This document shows positions 32,133 to 41,488 of a DNA stretch of 64,000 nucleotides, in pieces (the stretch's first letter is position 1; each line of letters begins with the position of its first letter). The stretch lies in contig JBEKIJ010000002.1 of NCBI GenBank assembly GCA_050011815.1, positions 1 to 64,000 of the forward strand. The letters are read 5' to 3'. The position numbers and the translations under genes were made by a program. The stretch comes from Chersky-840 sp050011815 (GTDB lineage: Bacteria; Actinomycetota; Acidimicrobiia; Acidimicrobiales; UBA8190). The notes beneath the pieces were generated by a model that was given only the letters and a program-made list of their open reading frames with translations, was not told where the DNA came from and made no database searches.

Positions 32133-32453
32133 ATGGCTGTGTGCCCATGGTGTAACGCAGAGATGTTGGACGCGGTCAGTTGCAGCGCGGAGCCCCTCGC
32201 CATTCTCGGCAAGCTCTACGAACCGCTGCCCTGGGGTATGGAGAGGCGATTCGGACGCCGGACGTCCCGGCTCGCGTGCCCCGACTGCGCCGCGCCCCCG
32301 GGAGGCGTCCATCATCATGGGTGTGACGTCGAGGAGTGCCCGGCCTGCCGTGGCCAGGCGATCAGTTGCGGCTGCGGTGATGTCGGGGAATGGGATCATC
32401 CCCCGTCCCGGTCCCGGGCACGATGTGCGGTCCACTCCGTGCGTAGGGGGTGA
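32133..32453 (+). CDS. Zn-ribbon protein with HHxGCDxEECPxC motif
   Basis: 106 residues. The N-terminal CPWCNAEM, the middle CPDCAAPPGG and the C-terminal HHHGCDVEECPACRGQAISCGCG give ten or more Cys/His in paired spacing, consistent with two or three zinc sites. The HHxGCDxExCPxCxGQxxSCxC block is shared by uncharacterised actinobacterial proteins. No catalytic domain. ATG 32133 has AGGAG eight bases upstream. The palindromic boxes just before it suggest repression by a dimeric regulator. Function unknown. Confidence 0.65.
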   Translation: MAVCPWCNAEMLDAVSCSAEPLAILGKLYEPLPWGMERRFGRRTSRLACPDCAAPPGGVHHHGCDVEECPACRGQAISCGCGDVGEWDHPPSRSRARCAVHSVRRG

Positions 32454-32492
32454 CGACGCAGGTACCCAGAGGTACGTCGAGGTGCACCGGGG

Positions 32493-32498
32493 TAGCGT
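32493..32498 (+). promoter_or_regulatory. Candidate -10 box (TAGCGT) with very short leader
   Basis: TAGCGT lies ten bases before the GTG at 32509, so a transcript would have only a few leader bases. Confidence 0.3.
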
Positions 32499-32508
32499 CG
32501 GTCGCACC

Positions 32509-32811
32509 GTGAGCACGATGCACGTCGCCGCCCTCGAGATGGAGCTCCACATCGGCGCCAGCGAGTCGCTCAAAGCCAAGCGCGCCGTGGTCCGGCACCT
32601 CGTCGAGACGGCTCGTCGGCGATTCGGGGTGTCCGCGTCCGAGGTCGCCCACCACGACCTATGGCAGCGGACCACGCTCGGGTTCTGTACCGTCGCTCCC
32701 GACGCCGGGCACGTGGAGGAGATCCTCGACAGGGTGGAGCGGTTCGTATGGTCACATCCCGAGGTCACCGTCGTCTCCAGCGTGCGACACTGGCTCGACC
32801 TGGAGCCGTGA
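32509..32811 (+). CDS. DUF503 (YlxP-like) protein
   Basis: 100 residues matching the DUF503 family: MHVAALEMELHIGASESLKAKRAVVRHLVETARRRFGVSASEV and later GFCTVAPDAGHVEEILDRVERFV. The family is small and widely conserved, and is usually encoded in the nusA-infB-rbfA-truB cluster, where a link to ribosome maturation is suspected. Here it stands apart from those genes. The GTG at 32509 is chosen from the nearby -10 box; the ATG at 32518 would also fit the family start. It is followed after 34 bases by the SulP gene. Confidence 0.75.
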   Translation: MSTMHVAALEMELHIGASESLKAKRAVVRHLVETARRRFGVSASEVAHHDLWQRTTLGFCTVAPDAGHVEEILDRVERFVWSHPEVTVVSSVRHWLDLEP

Positions 32812-32845
32812 CGGCCAGTCGCCGGCGGAGAGGGGAGCCGAGCCC

Positions 32846-34591
32846 ATGACCGTGGCGCAGACAACGGGCCCGCGGCAGTGGATGCCGACCCTGTTGAGCT
32901 CTCTGCACGGTTACCGGCGTCAATGGCTCGTTCCCGATCTGCTGGCTGGGCTCACCCTGCTGGCCATCGCCGTACCCGAGCAGCTGGCCACGTCCCGACT
33001 GGCCGGGATGCCCCCTGTCACCGGCCTCTACACCTTCATCGCCGGGACCGTGGCGTTCGCCCTCCTGGGCTCGGCCCCCCAGCTGTCGGTGGGCGCCGAC
33101 TCCACCATCGCTCCCCTGTTCGCAGCCGGAATCGCCCACCTCGCCCCCACGGGATCGGCGCACTACATGGCTCTGGTGTCGCTGCTGGCTGTCTCGGTGG
33201 GCGTGATCGTCACCATCGTCGGCCTGTTGCGACTGGGATGGATCGCCGACTTCCTGTCCGCGCCCATCATCACCGGCTTCCTGGCCGGGGTGACGGTGAT
33301 CATCATCGTGCACCAGCTTCCCGACCTGTTCGCGCTGCCATCGGTGTCGGGGACGACGGTGCACCGGGTGGTGGAGGTGGTGCGGCACCTGGGCCAGGCC
33401 AACGGCTGGGCCGTGGCTATCGGGGTGGGGGTCTTCGCCGTCGTGACGGCGGCCGAGCGCATCGATCGGAAGCTCCCCGGAGCCCTCGTCGGCCTGGTGG
33501 GGTCGACGATCATCGTCGCCGTCGCGGGACTGCGCGCCCATGGCGTGCCGGTGCTCGGGACCGTGGCGCACGGGGCGCCGCACGTGGGCCTGCACGACCT
33601 GTCGTTGACCTCGGTCGGCCAGGTGCTCCCCATCGCCGGCGTTGTAGCCCTCGTCGTGCTCAGCCAGACCGCGGCGACGACGCGTGCGTTCGCGGACCAG
33701 GGCGGCTACCCCCTCGACGTGAACCGGGACTTCGTCGGTGTCGGCGCCGGCAGCATCCTGGCGGGCCTGGGCGGTGCCTTTGCCGCCAACGCCAGCCCCG
33801 CCCGCACGGGCGCGGTGGCCTCGGCCGGGGGCAGGACCCAGGTGGCGGGCCTCGCCGCCGCCGCCGGCGTGGTGCTCGTGGTGCCAGCGGCAGGGCTCCT
33901 CAAGGACGTCCCCGTGGCCACGTTGGCGGCGATCCTCATCTTCGTCGCCACCCGCCTGTTCCATGTCGGGCAGCTGGCCTCGGTGTTCCGCTTCGACCGG
34001 TGGGAGTTCGGCCTGGCCATCGTGACGTTGCTCACCGTGGCTTTCGTCGGTGTCGAGCAGGGCATCGGCGTGGCCGTCGGGCTCGCCATCCTCGACCGCA
34101 CCCGACGATCGGCGCGCCCCCACAGTTACGTGCTCGGCAAGATCCCCGGCACGACGAGTTGGGAACCGCTCGGCAGCCCCCAAGGGCCCGAGACCGTGGC
34201 GGGCGTCGTCGTCATGCAGTGGCTGGCGCCCGTGTACTACGCCAACGCCGCGGTGTTCCAAGTCGAGGTGCACAAGGCGTTGAACTCGGCGGCCACCCCG
34301 GCGACGGTCTTCGTGCTCGACGCCGACGCCATCACCGACATCGACTACACGGGGACCAGAACGCTGCGAGCCGTGGTCGACGAGCTCGAGCGGGCCCACG
34401 TCGTGGTGGGCGTGGCGCGTGCCGTGGGAGGCGCGCCACAGAACCTCGCCCGCAGCGGGATGTTCGAACGGATCGGCCCGGACCGGTTCTTCCAGACCGT
34501 GGACGAAGCCGTGAACGCTTTACGCCCCGGGACCGGCCCGAACCCGAACCCGAACCCGAGCCCGAGCCCCGGGACCGGCCCGAGCACGTAG
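32846..34591 (+). CDS. SulP (SLC26) family anion transporter with STAS domain
   Basis: 581 residues. The first part has about 10-12 membrane helices with the family signature VPDLLAGLTLLAIAVPEQLATSRLAGMPPVTGLYT and GSAPQLSVGADSTIAPL. A cytoplasmic STAS domain covers about 445-555 (VVVMQWLAPVYYANAAVFQVEV, VFVLDADAITDIDYTGTRTL). Substrates in the family include sulfate, bicarbonate and other anions; this one has a proline-shifted PEQLA in the first helix, whose meaning is unknown. A Pro/Asn/Ser/Gly tail of short repeats ends the protein. ATG 32846 has GGGAG about eight bases upstream. Confidence 0.88.
   Translation: MTVAQTTGPRQWMPTLLSSLHGYRRQWLVPDLLAGLTLLAIAVPEQLATSRLAGMPPVTGLYTFIAGTVAFALLGSAPQLSVGADSTIAPLFAAGIAHLAPTGSAHYMALVSLLAVSVGVIVTIVGLLRLGWIADFLSAPIITGFLAGVTVIIIVHQLPDLFALPSVSGTTVHRVVEVVRHLGQANGWAVAIGVGVFAVVTAAERIDRKLPGALVGLVGSTIIVAVAGLRAHGVPVLGTVAHGAPHVGLHDLSLTSVGQVLPIAGVVALVVLSQTAATTRAFADQGGYPLDVNRDFVGVGAGSILAGLGGAFAANASPARTGAVASAGGRTQVAGLAAAAGVVLVVPAAGLLKDVPVATLAAILIFVATRLFHVGQLASVFRFDRWEFGLAIVTLLTVAFVGVEQGIGVAVGLAILDRTRRSARPHSYVLGKIPGTTSWEPLGSPQGPETVAGVVVMQWLAPVYYANAAVFQVEVHKALNSAATPATVFVLDADAITDIDYTGTRTLRAVVDELERAHVVVGVARAVGGAPQNLARSGMFERIGPDRFFQTVDEAVNALRPGTGPNPNPNPSPSPGTGPST
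34525..34583 (+). repeat. Hexanucleotide repeat flanked by 17-bp direct repeats
   Basis: A 17-base direct repeat (34525-34541 and 34567-34583, opening CCCCGGGACCGG) flanks CCCGAA/CCCGAG hexamers. It encodes the GTGP(NP)n(SP)n GTGP tail of the SulP protein. Confidence 0.85.
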
Positions 34592-34606
34592 CCAGGCGAC
34601 GCGACG

Positions 34607-35779
<1,173 letters not shown>

Positions 35780-35783
35780 GGGT

Positions 35784-36413
35784 TCAATCTACGGGCGGGG
35801 GCGAAGCCGGACGGGGGGAGCGTGCTTCCCACTCGCGGCGGTAGAGCACCCAGACCAGGCGTGACCCCAACTCGCCCGGGGCTTCGGGCTCGTGGTCGAT
35901 CCGCCCCGTCAGCCGGTAGCCCAGCTTGGGGGGCACCGAGGCGCTGGCGATGTTGGCCTCGTCGCAGTGGATCTCCATGCGTTCGATGCCGCGCAGGGCG
36001 AACCCGACCGCGGTGAGGGCACCGGCGGCGGCGGTGGCGATGCCCCGACGGGTGTGGGCCACGTGGACCCAGTAGCCGATCTCCAGCGCGCTCGGCCCGA
36101 TCCGGCGGTGGAGGCCGCACCCTCCCACCAGCGTGCCGTCGGGGAGGAACATCCCGTACTCGTAGCCACTTCCCGAGTTCCAGGTGGTGGCGGGGCCGAG
36201 GAGGCGGTCGCGCTGAGTCTCGAGCGACGTTCCCTCAGGCGTCGCCCAGGGCATCCACGGGCGGAGGTGGTCGAGGCTCTCGGTGGCGGCGGTCGAGAGG
36301 GCGACGGCGTCGTCGGCGGTCAGTCGGCGCAAGACGACGCCGTCGTTCTCGACCTCGTCGGGAGGGACCAGGGCGCGCCCGGTGTCGTCGGTGCGTCGGA
36401 CACGACGCCGCAT
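35784..36413 (-). CDS. GNAT acetyltransferase (RimJ/RimL type)
   Basis: 209 residues. The N-terminal VVLRRLTADDAVALSTAATESLDHLRPWMPWA, the central GGCGLHRRIGPSALEIGYWVHVAHTRRGIATAAAGALTAV and the following IERMEIHCDEANIASASVPPKLGY are the RimJ/RimL acyl-CoA-binding pattern (xxRGxGT/A). Such enzymes acetylate the N-terminal or side-chain amine of a protein or small molecule; the target is not identified. It begins nine bases after the stop of the GH31 gene, so it belongs to the same transcript. Confidence 0.85.
   Translation of the reverse strand: MRRRVRRTDDTGRALVPPDEVENDGVVLRRLTADDAVALSTAATESLDHLRPWMPWATPEGTSLETQRDRLLGPATTWNSGSGYEYGMFLPDGTLVGGCGLHRRIGPSALEIGYWVHVAHTRRGIATAAAGALTAVGFALRGIERMEIHCDEANIASASVPPKLGYRLTGRIDHEPEAPGELGSRLVWVLYRREWEARSPRPASPPPVD
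35786..35791 (-). promoter_or_regulatory. Candidate leaderless -10 box (TAGATT)
   Basis: On the minus strand TAGATT ends six bases before the ATG at 35779 of the DUF1214 gene, within the end of the GNAT gene. Confidence 0.4.
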
Positions 36414-36422
36414 GGGCGTCGG

Positions 36423-39035
36423 TCAGACGCCGAGAGGGTGCGTCGGGCGCAGCCCTTCCAACGTCAGCTCCGAGAAGGGGGGGCAGTCGACCACGACCAC
36501 GGAGCCCGAGACGGGGACCTCGGTACCGTCGGCCACGGCGCGCTGGGCGGTGAGCCCGTGGAGCACCACCCGCACGAGATCTGGAGAGGAGAAGTCCCCC
36601 GAACGGTCCCAGGTCCAGGTCGCCGAGCCGCCCGAGCAGGCTCCCTCCACGCGCAGGGCGTCGCGCCGCGCCGGACCGTCACCGTCGCCGGCGTCGTCGA
36701 TGCAGACACCTTCGGCTCCACCCTGGCCGTCGGGCCAGCAGTGAAAGGCAAGGAGGTGGGGAGCGTGGTCGAGGGCCAGGGCGCGCCGGGCCGGCCCGAT
36801 CCCGGCGTCGCCCGCCAAGGGACAGGGCCCTCCGGGGTCCGCCCATCCGTCGTCGAAGGGGACGATCGATCCCGCCCGGGCCAAGACGGGGAGGCGCTCC
36901 AGGGGGGCCTCGAGGTGGGCACCATCGGCACGGTCGTCGTTCCAGAGGCTCGTCCAACTCCCGGGAGGGAGGGCGACGGCGCGCCGGCGGGCCCCCGGTT
37001 CGGTGACAGGCGCCACCAGCAGCGCGTCGCCGAGAAGGAAGGCGTCGTCGACATCGACGCCCCCGGTCGCGCCCTCCACCTCGCCGGAAGGGCCCGGCCA
37101 CCACAGCGGTCGGATCAGAGGCGCACCGGTCTCCGAGGCCAGATGGGCCAGCGTGTAGAGGTAGGGCAGGATCCGGTAGCGGAACCTGATCCATCCGGCC
37201 AGGGCGGTCCGGGTGGGCTCGGAGAAGCACCAGGGTTCGCGGGGCGGGACCCCGCGCACCGAGTGGGTGCGGCAGTAGGGCATGAAGACGCTCATCTGCA
37301 GCCAGCGGAGGTAGAGCTCGTCGTCGGGGACGCCGCTGAAGCCGCCGATGTCGGACCCCGAGTAGGGGACACCGGACAGGCCCAGCCCCACCACGGTGGC
37401 CACCTGCTGGCGCATCGACTCCCAGGTGGACGCCACGTCCCCGGTCCAGTTCCAGGCCCAGCGTTGCATCCCGGCCCAGCCCGAGCGGGACACGATGAAG
37501 GGTCGGGCGTCGCCATCGGCGTCACGGAGGCCTTCGTAGCCGGCACGGTTCATGAGCATCCCGTAGAGGTTGTGGCCCTCGGCGTGATCACCGCCACGGC
37601 CGTCGAAGTGGTGGCGGGTGGAAGTGGGAAGCGTCGGATCGCCGAGCAGGGCGATCGACGTCGGCTCGTTCATGTCGTGCCAGATGCCGGCCACACCGGC
37701 GTCGGTGAGGAGCCGGTACTTCCGGGCCCACCAGGCGCGGGTGCCGGGGTCGGTGAAGTCGGGGAAGACACTGCGGCCCGGCCACACCACGCCCTCGGCC
37801 AGGTGTCCGTGGGGGTCGGTGCAGAAGTGGTGGTGGTCCCTGCCCTCGCAAAAGACGTCGTAGTCGGGGTCGACCTTCACGCCGGCATCGACGATGGTGA
37901 CCACACGGGCGCCGGTGACCGCCGCGTCCCCGGTCAGGCGCCGGAGATCGGGGAACCGGTCGACGTCCACCGTGAAGACCCGGAAGCCGCGCATGTAGTC
38001 GATGTCGAGGTGCACCGCACTGAGGGGGATGCCGAGGTCGGCGAAGCCGTCGGTGATGGCACGGACGTCGGCTTCGCACTTGTAGCCCCACCGGCTCTGG
38101 TGATACCCGAGGGCCCAGCGCGGCGGCAGGGCGGGGCGCCCCGTCAGCTCGGTGTAGCGGTCCAAGAGGTGAGGGACCGGGCCGGCCACGAGGTAGCGGC
38201 GGAGCACGCCACCGGCGAAGCGGACCGTCGCCGATTGCTCGGTGTCGGCAGTCTCCACCGGGCTCTGGGGGTCTCGCCCCTCCAGCCCGAAGGTGGCGTG
38301 GGTCGAGTTCTCGTAGAAGGTGAGGAGGTCACCGTCGGGATGCGTGGAGACCAGGACCGGGATGCCGAGATAGAGGGGGTTCTTGCCCGGACCCCAAGAA
38401 CCACCGGGGTCGGTGTTCCAGAGCGTGATCGCGGCGCCGCGCAGGTCGATGCCGGCGGCCTGTTCACCGAGCCCGCAGAAGCGCTCGCCCTCGCGCATGG
38501 AGAAGGACTGCTCCCACGCCGAGCCCCGTCGGGCCGGTGCCGACTCGGTGCGCAGGAGCGTGCCGTCGGACCGCGCCGTGCGCAGTGCACCGTGGGGGGA
38601 CACCGTGATCTCGAGCGCCTCGCTGCGCAACACCCAGGCGCCGTCGGAGCGCAGGACGTCGATGGGATGGGCCTGGACCAGAGGGGCGGGGCCCGAGACG
38701 TCACCGGCGATGGCGTAGGGAACAGGGGCGAGGCCGGGGCCCCACGACACGCGGACCACGTCGGTGGCGAGGAAGGCCACCTCGAGGCTGGCCCTCTCGA
38801 AATGGAACAGGGCGGTACCGGGGCGGGGGTTCCACACCTCGACGCGCTCGAGGCGCCCCGGGGAGACCGCGGCGGCGTCGGAGCGGGCCGCCGAATCGGG
38901 GCGTCCCTGGAGCCGCCGGCGCGCCGAGTTGGCGAGGATGAGTCCCACGGTGGGGAGACCGAGGTGGTGGACGGCGTGGGCCGTGACCCGGGCCTGGGTG
39001 GCGGCGCGGCGCAACGTCGTCCGAGGCTCGACCAC
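36423..39035 (-). CDS. Glycoside hydrolase family 31 alpha-glucosidase
   Basis: 870 residues. Catalytic nucleophile Asp is in GIWHDMNEPTSIAL and the acid/base Asp in NWTGDVASTW. HLDIDYMRGFRVFTVD and SGVPYSGSDIGGFSG are other GH31 landmarks. An N-terminal beta-sandwich (about 60-280) and C-terminal beta domains complete the usual length. No signal peptide is obvious. The enzyme should release alpha-linked glucose (or xylose) from oligosaccharides. The GTG start is preceded by TAGCCT eight bases upstream. Downstream GNAT and DUF1214 genes are close on the same strand. Confidence 0.92.
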   Translation of the reverse strand: MVEPRTTLRRAATQARVTAHAVHHLGLPTVGLILANSARRRLQGRPDSAARSDAAAVSPGRLERVEVWNPRPGTALFHFERASLEVAFLATDVVRVSWGPGLAPVPYAIAGDVSGPAPLVQAHPIDVLRSDGAWVLRSEALEITVSPHGALRTARSDGTLLRTESAPARRGSAWEQSFSMREGERFCGLGEQAAGIDLRGAAITLWNTDPGGSWGPGKNPLYLGIPVLVSTHPDGDLLTFYENSTHATFGLEGRDPQSPVETADTEQSATVRFAGGVLRRYLVAGPVPHLLDRYTELTGRPALPPRWALGYHQSRWGYKCEADVRAITDGFADLGIPLSAVHLDIDYMRGFRVFTVDVDRFPDLRRLTGDAAVTGARVVTIVDAGVKVDPDYDVFCEGRDHHHFCTDPHGHLAEGVVWPGRSVFPDFTDPGTRAWWARKYRLLTDAGVAGIWHDMNEPTSIALLGDPTLPTSTRHHFDGRGGDHAEGHNLYGMLMNRAGYEGLRDADGDARPFIVSRSGWAGMQRWAWNWTGDVASTWESMRQQVATVVGLGLSGVPYSGSDIGGFSGVPDDELYLRWLQMSVFMPYCRTHSVRGVPPREPWCFSEPTRTALAGWIRFRYRILPYLYTLAHLASETGAPLIRPLWWPGPSGEVEGATGGVDVDDAFLLGDALLVAPVTEPGARRRAVALPPGSWTSLWNDDRADGAHLEAPLERLPVLARAGSIVPFDDGWADPGGPCPLAGDAGIGPARRALALDHAPHLLAFHCWPDGQGGAEGVCIDDAGDGDGPARRDALRVEGACSGGSATWTWDRSGDFSSPDLVRVVLHGLTAQRAVADGTEVPVSGSVVVVDCPPFSELTLEGLRPTHPLGV

Positions 39036-39043
39036 AAACGGCG

Positions 39044-39049
39044 AGGCTA
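39044..39049 (-). promoter_or_regulatory. Candidate leaderless -10 box (TAGCCT)
   Basis: On the minus strand TAGCCT ends eight bases before the GTG start of the GH31 gene at 39035. Confidence 0.4.
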
Positions 39050-39133
39050 GGTGGCGCGTCGGAGGCCCGACACATCGCTATGACGGTGCGTGCCCGACGT
39101 ACCACGTACCGCGGGTAGGGCCCCGTGCTGAGG

Positions 39134-39139
39134 TAGGGT
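39134..39139 (+). promoter_or_regulatory. Candidate -10 box (TAGGGT)
   Basis: TAGGGT lies 13 bases before the ATG at 39153 with a GGTGGAG ribosome-binding site between them. Confidence 0.3.
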
Positions 39140-39152
39140 CGGTGGAGTCATC

Positions 39153-40226
39153 ATGCACGCTTCCGCGCTTCCTTCGCGTCGTCACACCGACAGGGGTCGA
39201 GCCGCGCCCGCCCCCATCCCGGGGCCCGCACTCGGTACCCGGCGGTCGGTGCGCATGATCCCCCACAAGCTCATCGTCGACGGCCGGCGGGTGCGCTACG
39301 CCATATCGGACAACCGGCACGCGCACGGTCCCGAAGGTCCGGGGAGCGAGCCCATCTGGGCCGTGAACCTCCATGGGTACTTCGCGGGCGGGGGGATGTA
39401 CTGGAGAGAGAGCAGCAACATCGCCGAGTCCCTCGGGTGGCGCGTGCTCAACCCCAGCCTGCCCGGTTTCGCGGGCAGCGACCCGCTGCCGTGGGAGCAG
39501 GTCACCATCGCGGAGATCTCGAGCGTGGTCGGGCATCTGCTCGATCACGTCGGCGCCAAGCGGGCCGTCCTCGTCGGGCACTCCATGGGGGGTGCGGTGG
39601 CCGTGCAGTTCGCCGACAGCCATCCCGAGCGGGTGTTGGGCATCGTGTACCGCGACGGCGCGGCGACGCCGGGATGGAAGCACCGGCGGGGGATCATCGT
39701 GTCGCTGCTCGCTCCCGTGCTGCCCGACATGGCCGGGGTGGCAGATCTCCTCGTGGCCGCCGTCTTGGACACACCGGACCTGCTGATCGGACGACGGCTG
39801 GCCTCGACGCTGCGGGGACTGTGGCCCGACGCGCGGCGCAACATCCGGTCCATGGGACGGACGTTGCCCGTGGGATCGATGCTCATGGCCATGGACCTGC
39901 GGCCCGAGCTCGAGCGCATCGTCGCCCGGGGCATCCCGATCCTCCCGGTGTGGGGCTGTTTCGATCGGATCGTGAGCCCCGACACCGCTCGGGAATTCGC
40001 CGACCTCACCGGCATCGGCATCGTCTGGGTCCCCGGCGGCCATTCGTGGATGCTCCCCCGGCCCCAGGGCCAGGCCGACATCCTCCGTCACCTCCACCGA
40101 GGGCGGGAATTCGTCGCCGACGTGATCGACAGGCGCAAGGGACTCCTCGCCACCGAGGAGTCCGAGGCACTGCGCCCGCCGGCGATCGGGGGGCCCCCGG
40201 CCTCGCCGATCCACCTCGTGCGGTGA
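39153..40226 (+). CDS. Alpha/beta hydrolase
   Basis: 357 residues. After a basic, Pro-rich N-terminus (first ~35 residues) the core opens with IPHKLIVDGRRVRYAIS and WAVNLHGYFAGGG (oxyanion loop). The nucleophile elbow is AVLVGHSMGGAVAVQF, the acid Asp is in VWGCFDRIVSPD and the His in VPGGHSWMLPRP. The substrate is unknown. ATG 39153 has GGTGGAG upstream; a second Met at MIPHKL (39255) would remove the atypical N-terminus and is a fair alternative. Divergent from the GH31 gene. Confidence 0.8.
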   Translation: MHASALPSRRHTDRGRAAPAPIPGPALGTRRSVRMIPHKLIVDGRRVRYAISDNRHAHGPEGPGSEPIWAVNLHGYFAGGGMYWRESSNIAESLGWRVLNPSLPGFAGSDPLPWEQVTIAEISSVVGHLLDHVGAKRAVLVGHSMGGAVAVQFADSHPERVLGIVYRDGAATPGWKHRRGIIVSLLAPVLPDMAGVADLLVAAVLDTPDLLIGRRLASTLRGLWPDARRNIRSMGRTLPVGSMLMAMDLRPELERIVARGIPILPVWGCFDRIVSPDTAREFADLTGIGIVWVPGGHSWMLPRPQGQADILRHLHRGREFVADVIDRRKGLLATEESEALRPPAIGGPPASPIHLVR

Positions 40227-40349
40227 CCGAACCGATGATCCCCTAAGGAGCGCATCCGCCCCTTTCCCCCCCGGCGCAACCCGATTACATTCCTGGCCAG
40301 CGCTGGGCCTTGTTGGCAAACAGGCCCTCCTTGGCGGGGGGGGAAGACG

Positions 40350-41324
40350 ATGAGCGTAGAAGGTTGGCAGCCCGACCCCTTCGGGATTCACGAAGAGCGG
40401 CTGTTCTCACAGGGTGAGCCCACCGCGCTGGTCCGCGACGGCGGCGTCGGGTCGTACCACGAACCACCGAGCAGTCCATCGGTCTCCCCCGCGACCGCGC
40501 CCCAGGCCGTACCGGTGGCCCCCGCGCCGCCAGCGATCCCGACGGTTGCCGCCGCTCCGGCCGCTCCGGCCCCCCCGACGGCCCCGGCCCCCCCGACGGC
40601 CCCGGCCGCGCAAGTGACGCCCACCGTTGCACCTGCACCCGCGGTCCCGGTCACGAGCCAACCTCAGGCGACCTGGACACCCTTGGCGACGACGGGGTCG
40701 TTGGTCCTCGCCCAGTCGGAACACGAGTTCGCGGTCTACGACCAGACGAACAACTTCGGGCATTGGCCGAGAACCGACGAGGGGTACCGCTTCGCTTCTG
40801 AGACCTACACCGCGCAGGCGCAGTCCCTGGCGCAGGGAACTGCCTATCCGGTCGCCGGCTACGGGGGCCCCGTGGCGCCCGGACAGTCTGTCAATCCGGT
40901 CGTTCGGTCCCAGACCTACCCGGTGGTGGCCCGACAGGACCCGGGGTCTGCAGGGACCATCGGCAAGGACCGGAGCCCCGCGTCGGTGTTGGGGCTGAGT
41001 CTGATCACCTTCGGTATCTACTACCTCGTCTGGTACCACCACATCAACGCGGAGATCAAGCGTCACGATCCGGAGATCAAGGTCACACCGGGTTGGTGCG
41101 TTGTCGCGGCCCTTGTCCCTATCGCGAACGTGATCAGCGCGTACTCCACGGCAGCCCGAATTCGGCAGATGCAACTTGACGACGGCCAGACCGACACCAT
41201 TTCGCCCGTGGTGGCACTGTTGCTCGTCATCTTTCTCGGCATCGGCTATCCCTTGTACATCGCGTCCCAGCTCCGCGAGCACTGGCACGGGCACCGCCGA
41301 GCTGCGCACAACGTGCCGAGCTGA
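40350..41324 (+). CDS. DUF4234 membrane protein with DUF2510-like N-terminus and Pro/Ala linker
   Basis: 324 residues. The N-terminal GWQPDPFGIHEERLFSQGEPTALVRD resembles DUF2510 (GWYPDP...R.W.G..WT..V). A long Pro/Ala/Thr linker follows (about 45-110). The C-terminal domain is DUF4234: SPASVLGLSLITFGIYYLVWYHHINAEIKRHDPEIKVTPGW, with two or three membrane helices, ending in LYIASQLREHWH. These proteins are uncharacterised; the architecture suggests a membrane anchor with an exposed module. The ATG has a long G-rich ribosome-binding region (GGGGGGGGAAG) upstream. Alone on the strand. Confidence 0.75.
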   Translation: MSVEGWQPDPFGIHEERLFSQGEPTALVRDGGVGSYHEPPSSPSVSPATAPQAVPVAPAPPAIPTVAAAPAAPAPPTAPAPPTAPAAQVTPTVAPAPAVPVTSQPQATWTPLATTGSLVLAQSEHEFAVYDQTNNFGHWPRTDEGYRFASETYTAQAQSLAQGTAYPVAGYGGPVAPGQSVNPVVRSQTYPVVARQDPGSAGTIGKDRSPASVLGLSLITFGIYYLVWYHHINAEIKRHDPEIKVTPGWCVVAALVPIANVISAYSTAARIRQMQLDDGQTDTISPVVALLLVIFLGIGYPLYIASQLREHWHGHRRAAHNVPS

Positions 41325-41488
41325 GAACCGGCCGCTCCTGTTCCCGTCAGGGATCGGGGACTCGTGGCGCAGAGGCGATCGGCGTTGGTCGCCGTCAGCT
41401 CGCCCCCCCTACACTCGCGCCGAGGGCTGGCCTGTTCGGCGAATCGGTTGAGCGGGTCCGACGCCGGTCGACCGAGGAGGCATGGGCG
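41325..41488 (+). promoter_or_regulatory. Promoter region of the second acyl-CoA operon
   Basis: Non-coding 164 bases. TACACT (41410-41415) with TTGGTC (41385-41390) upstream at a 19-base spacer is the best -10/-35 pair. GAGGAGG precedes the ATG at 41489. No palindrome was seen. Confidence 0.35.

Noticed and set aside
35892..39050. Very long plus-strand frame of 1052 codons opposite the GH31 gene
   Set aside because: It is antisense to a complete GH31 protein with catalytic motifs. Its translation is rich in Gly/Arg/Val/Glu low complexity, a GC-rich third-position artefact.
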